Part shown: piece after piece, positions 62,911-64,000 of the stretch | Layout: the number at the start of each line of letters is the position of its first letter | Position numbering within the stretch: position 1 is the first letter of the stretch | From: Arthrobacter sp. S41 | GTDB lineage: Bacteria; Actinomycetota; Actinomycetes; Actinomycetales; Micrococcaceae | DNA: 64,000 bases | Reading direction: 5' to 3' | NCBI RefSeq assembly: GCF_004320535.1 | Contig: NZ_SIHY01000001.1 | Location: forward strand, 2,356,001 to 2,420,000 | The notes under the pieces: model-generated | The model's input: only the letters and a program-made list of their open reading frames with translations | Told to the model about the DNA's origin: nothing | Database searches by the model: none | Position numbers and translations under genes: made by a program

Positions 62911-63924
62911 CTATTGAAGATCCAGCGTTGCCAAAACGGCTGGAGCGTTTTCGCGCAACTTTTCATCGTCGGCATCCAGCAGTAGGCGTAGCCAGGTCTC
63001 GTGCTGAGACAGCGGAGCAACCAGGCACGCTGGATCGATCAGATCGTAAAGCTCATCGGCAGTGCCATAGGCGGCAAACTGATCCAGGTAGGCGAACAAG
63101 GCCTGCATGACCCGCTCATCACCCGTGTCACAATTCCACGCCTCGGTCATTGCTTCAAGCGCAGTCTTCAGCGAGGAGAATGGGTGGGCCCAGTGCGCTG
63201 ATGACAAATTCAAGATGCGACCGTGTTCCCCAGCTTCACCGGGAACTACTACCTGGGTCAGATCAAAGTTTCCGTGCTCAAGGCTCAGCGGTACCGGTCC
63301 CTCGTGGAGTGTGGCGCAGGCGCTGGTGAGCTGATCAATGTGTCCAGCCAAGCGATCCGCGTGGGCCCCATCAATGTGCAGTGGGTGATCTACTGGCAAG
63401 GAAACATGCATCATGAGCGCTTGTTCAAACTGCTCTGGCAGGAACTGAGGATCAACTACGGTCACACCGGAGTCAAAAAATTCGTCTTCGCGACCCATAA
63501 GGGCTACTTGGAAGGAACCCAAGGAGGACAAAGCCATCTCCCAGTGCTCCACCGAGTCACCCAGATCAGCAAGGCAGTGGCCAAAGTCGGGGCAGAGCAT
63601 GTAGCCGGCGCTACGGTCAACGGCCAACGGCATCACCACGCGGTCGGGCAAAAACTGGCCGGCCGCCACGGTGATCGCTGGCTCAGCGGCCAGCCCGGGC
63701 GCGTTGGCGCTGAAAATCAGATCGGCGGCGTCGGTCTTCACCGAGGCCTGAATCTGGTGCAATTGGGCAGGCCAGAATTCCGGGGGAGCGGTGCGCTTAA
63801 TCCCGTAGGACTCGCAGGCCGAGTCGATCCATGCGGCGGTCGACTCACGCCAGGTATCGCTGTTGAACAAATCTATCCACTGTGCCACGTTCTTATCGTA
63901 GTATGTCGATGCAAACGCGTTCAC
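62911..63924 (-). CDS. aminoglycoside phosphotransferase-fold protein, possibly inactive
   Basis: A 337-residue protein whose C-terminal part has the layout of the APH kinase fold. LSLEHGNFDLTQVV sits where active kinases have an HGDxxxxN catalytic loop, and LNLSSAHWAHPFSSL where they have an ID-x-G/D-P-x-DL metal loop. The Asp of each motif appears replaced (HGN, NLSS), suggesting loss of normal phosphate transfer. Start GTG 63924 has only a weak site. The gene is divergent from the partial gene at the window edge. Family membership is my judgement from motif order only. Confidence 0.6.
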   Translation of the reverse strand: MNAFASTYYDKNVAQWIDLFNSDTWRESTAAWIDSACESYGIKRTAPPEFWPAQLHQIQASVKTDAADLIFSANAPGLAAEPAITVAAGQFLPDRVVMPLAVDRSAGYMLCPDFGHCLADLGDSVEHWEMALSSLGSFQVALMGREDEFFDSGVTVVDPQFLPEQFEQALMMHVSLPVDHPLHIDGAHADRLAGHIDQLTSACATLHEGPVPLSLEHGNFDLTQVVVPGEAGEHGRILNLSSAHWAHPFSSLKTALEAMTEAWNCDTGDERVMQALFAYLDQFAAYGTADELYDLIDPACLVAPLSQHETWLRLLLDADDEKLRENAPAVLATLDLQ

Positions 63925-63952
63925 TTGCTACCGTATGGACTACGGCTAGTAA
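63925..63952 (+). promoter_or_regulatory. possible promoter of the edge gene
   Basis: TTGCTA (63925-63930) and TAGTAA (63947-63952) are 16 bases apart. CCGTA and TACGG (63931-63945) form a small inverted repeat between them that could be an operator. Confidence 0.4.
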
Positions 63953-63980
63953 TTTGCTCCTCTTTCGAAGGATTTCGATC

Positions 63981-64000
63981 GTGAACGCTTATCGACCTGA
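63981..64000 (+). CDS. 5' end of a divergent gene
   Basis: GTG with GAAGGA upstream opens a frame reading VNAYRP up to the window end. Only six full codons are visible, so no function can be given. The first codons resemble those of the divergent gene (VNAF). Confidence 0.5.

Overview
The window is a chromosomal replication-origin region of an actinobacterium, most likely Micrococcaceae (Arthrobacter sensu lato, for example Glutamicibacter). The reasons are the order rpmH-rnpA-yidD-yidC-khpB-rsmG-parA-parB on one side of dnaA and dnaN-recF-dciA-gyrB-gyrA-DUF3566-tRNA-Ile-DLW39-tRNA-Ala on the other, followed by the actinobacterial set ppi, rhomboid, crgA, class E sortase, trpG/pabA, pknB, pknA, pbpA, rodA, pstP, fhaB, fhaA and tRNA-Leu. 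Species-level identity is inference.

Layout. 1-4400: a chromosome-partitioning locus with parA, parB and eight parS sites, five of them in a 1.9 kb stretch with no convincing gene and a sixth inside the hairpin after parB. 4428-7553: rsmG, khpB-like, yidC, yidD, rnpA, rpmH (minus strand). 7554-9974: dnaA flanked by DnaA-box regions; oriC lies in the dnaA-dnaN gap. 9975-19080: dnaN, recF, dciA, gyrB, gyrA, DUF3566 protein, three tRNAs. 19150-26713: glycosyltransferase, transporters, cyclophilin, rhomboid, a 460 bp DnaA-box cluster between convergent genes, LysE/LysG, and a guanidine-III riboswitch in front of a Gdx-type exporter. 26768-38261: cell-division and cell-wall block; the seven genes fhaA to pknB form one minus-strand operon, nearly all joined by 4-base overlaps. 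38972-47739: ordinary accessory metabolism (YdeI-like, LacI, nucleoside hydrolase, dienelactone hydrolase, Usp, enoyl-CoA hydratase, PfkB kinase, HAD, GDPD). 47808-62864: a catabolic cluster for an unidentified carbohydrate. 62911-64000: a kinase-fold protein with altered motifs and the first codons of a divergent gene.

The carbohydrate cluster holds an enolase-superfamily enzyme with an unusual active site, two ABC sugar permeases, a solute-binding lipoprotein 11 kb away, three Gfo/Idh/MocA oxidoreductases (one fused to a DUF6807 domain), an NAD-dependent epimerase, an M24-fold protein without the usual metal ligands, a TIM-barrel isomerase, a DUF993 protein and a LacI regulator. All three promoter regions carry the same operator, GGRAWGCGCWTTCC, just downstream of the -10 box, so the cluster can be read as one LacI-controlled regulon. 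There is no transporter ATPase and no sugar kinase in it; a non-phosphorylating oxidation, dehydration and aldol-cleavage route is a reasonable but untested inference.

The most noteworthy non-coding signals are the DnaA-box cluster at 24.3-24.7 kb, which has more exact consensus boxes than oriC itself; the parS sites, one lying inside the hairpin downstream of parB and one inside the parB coding sequence; the shared LacI operators; the guanidine-III riboswitch; and a 20-codon leader reading frame overlapping the first permease gene. Everything here was read by eye; no alignment, folding or database search was run.
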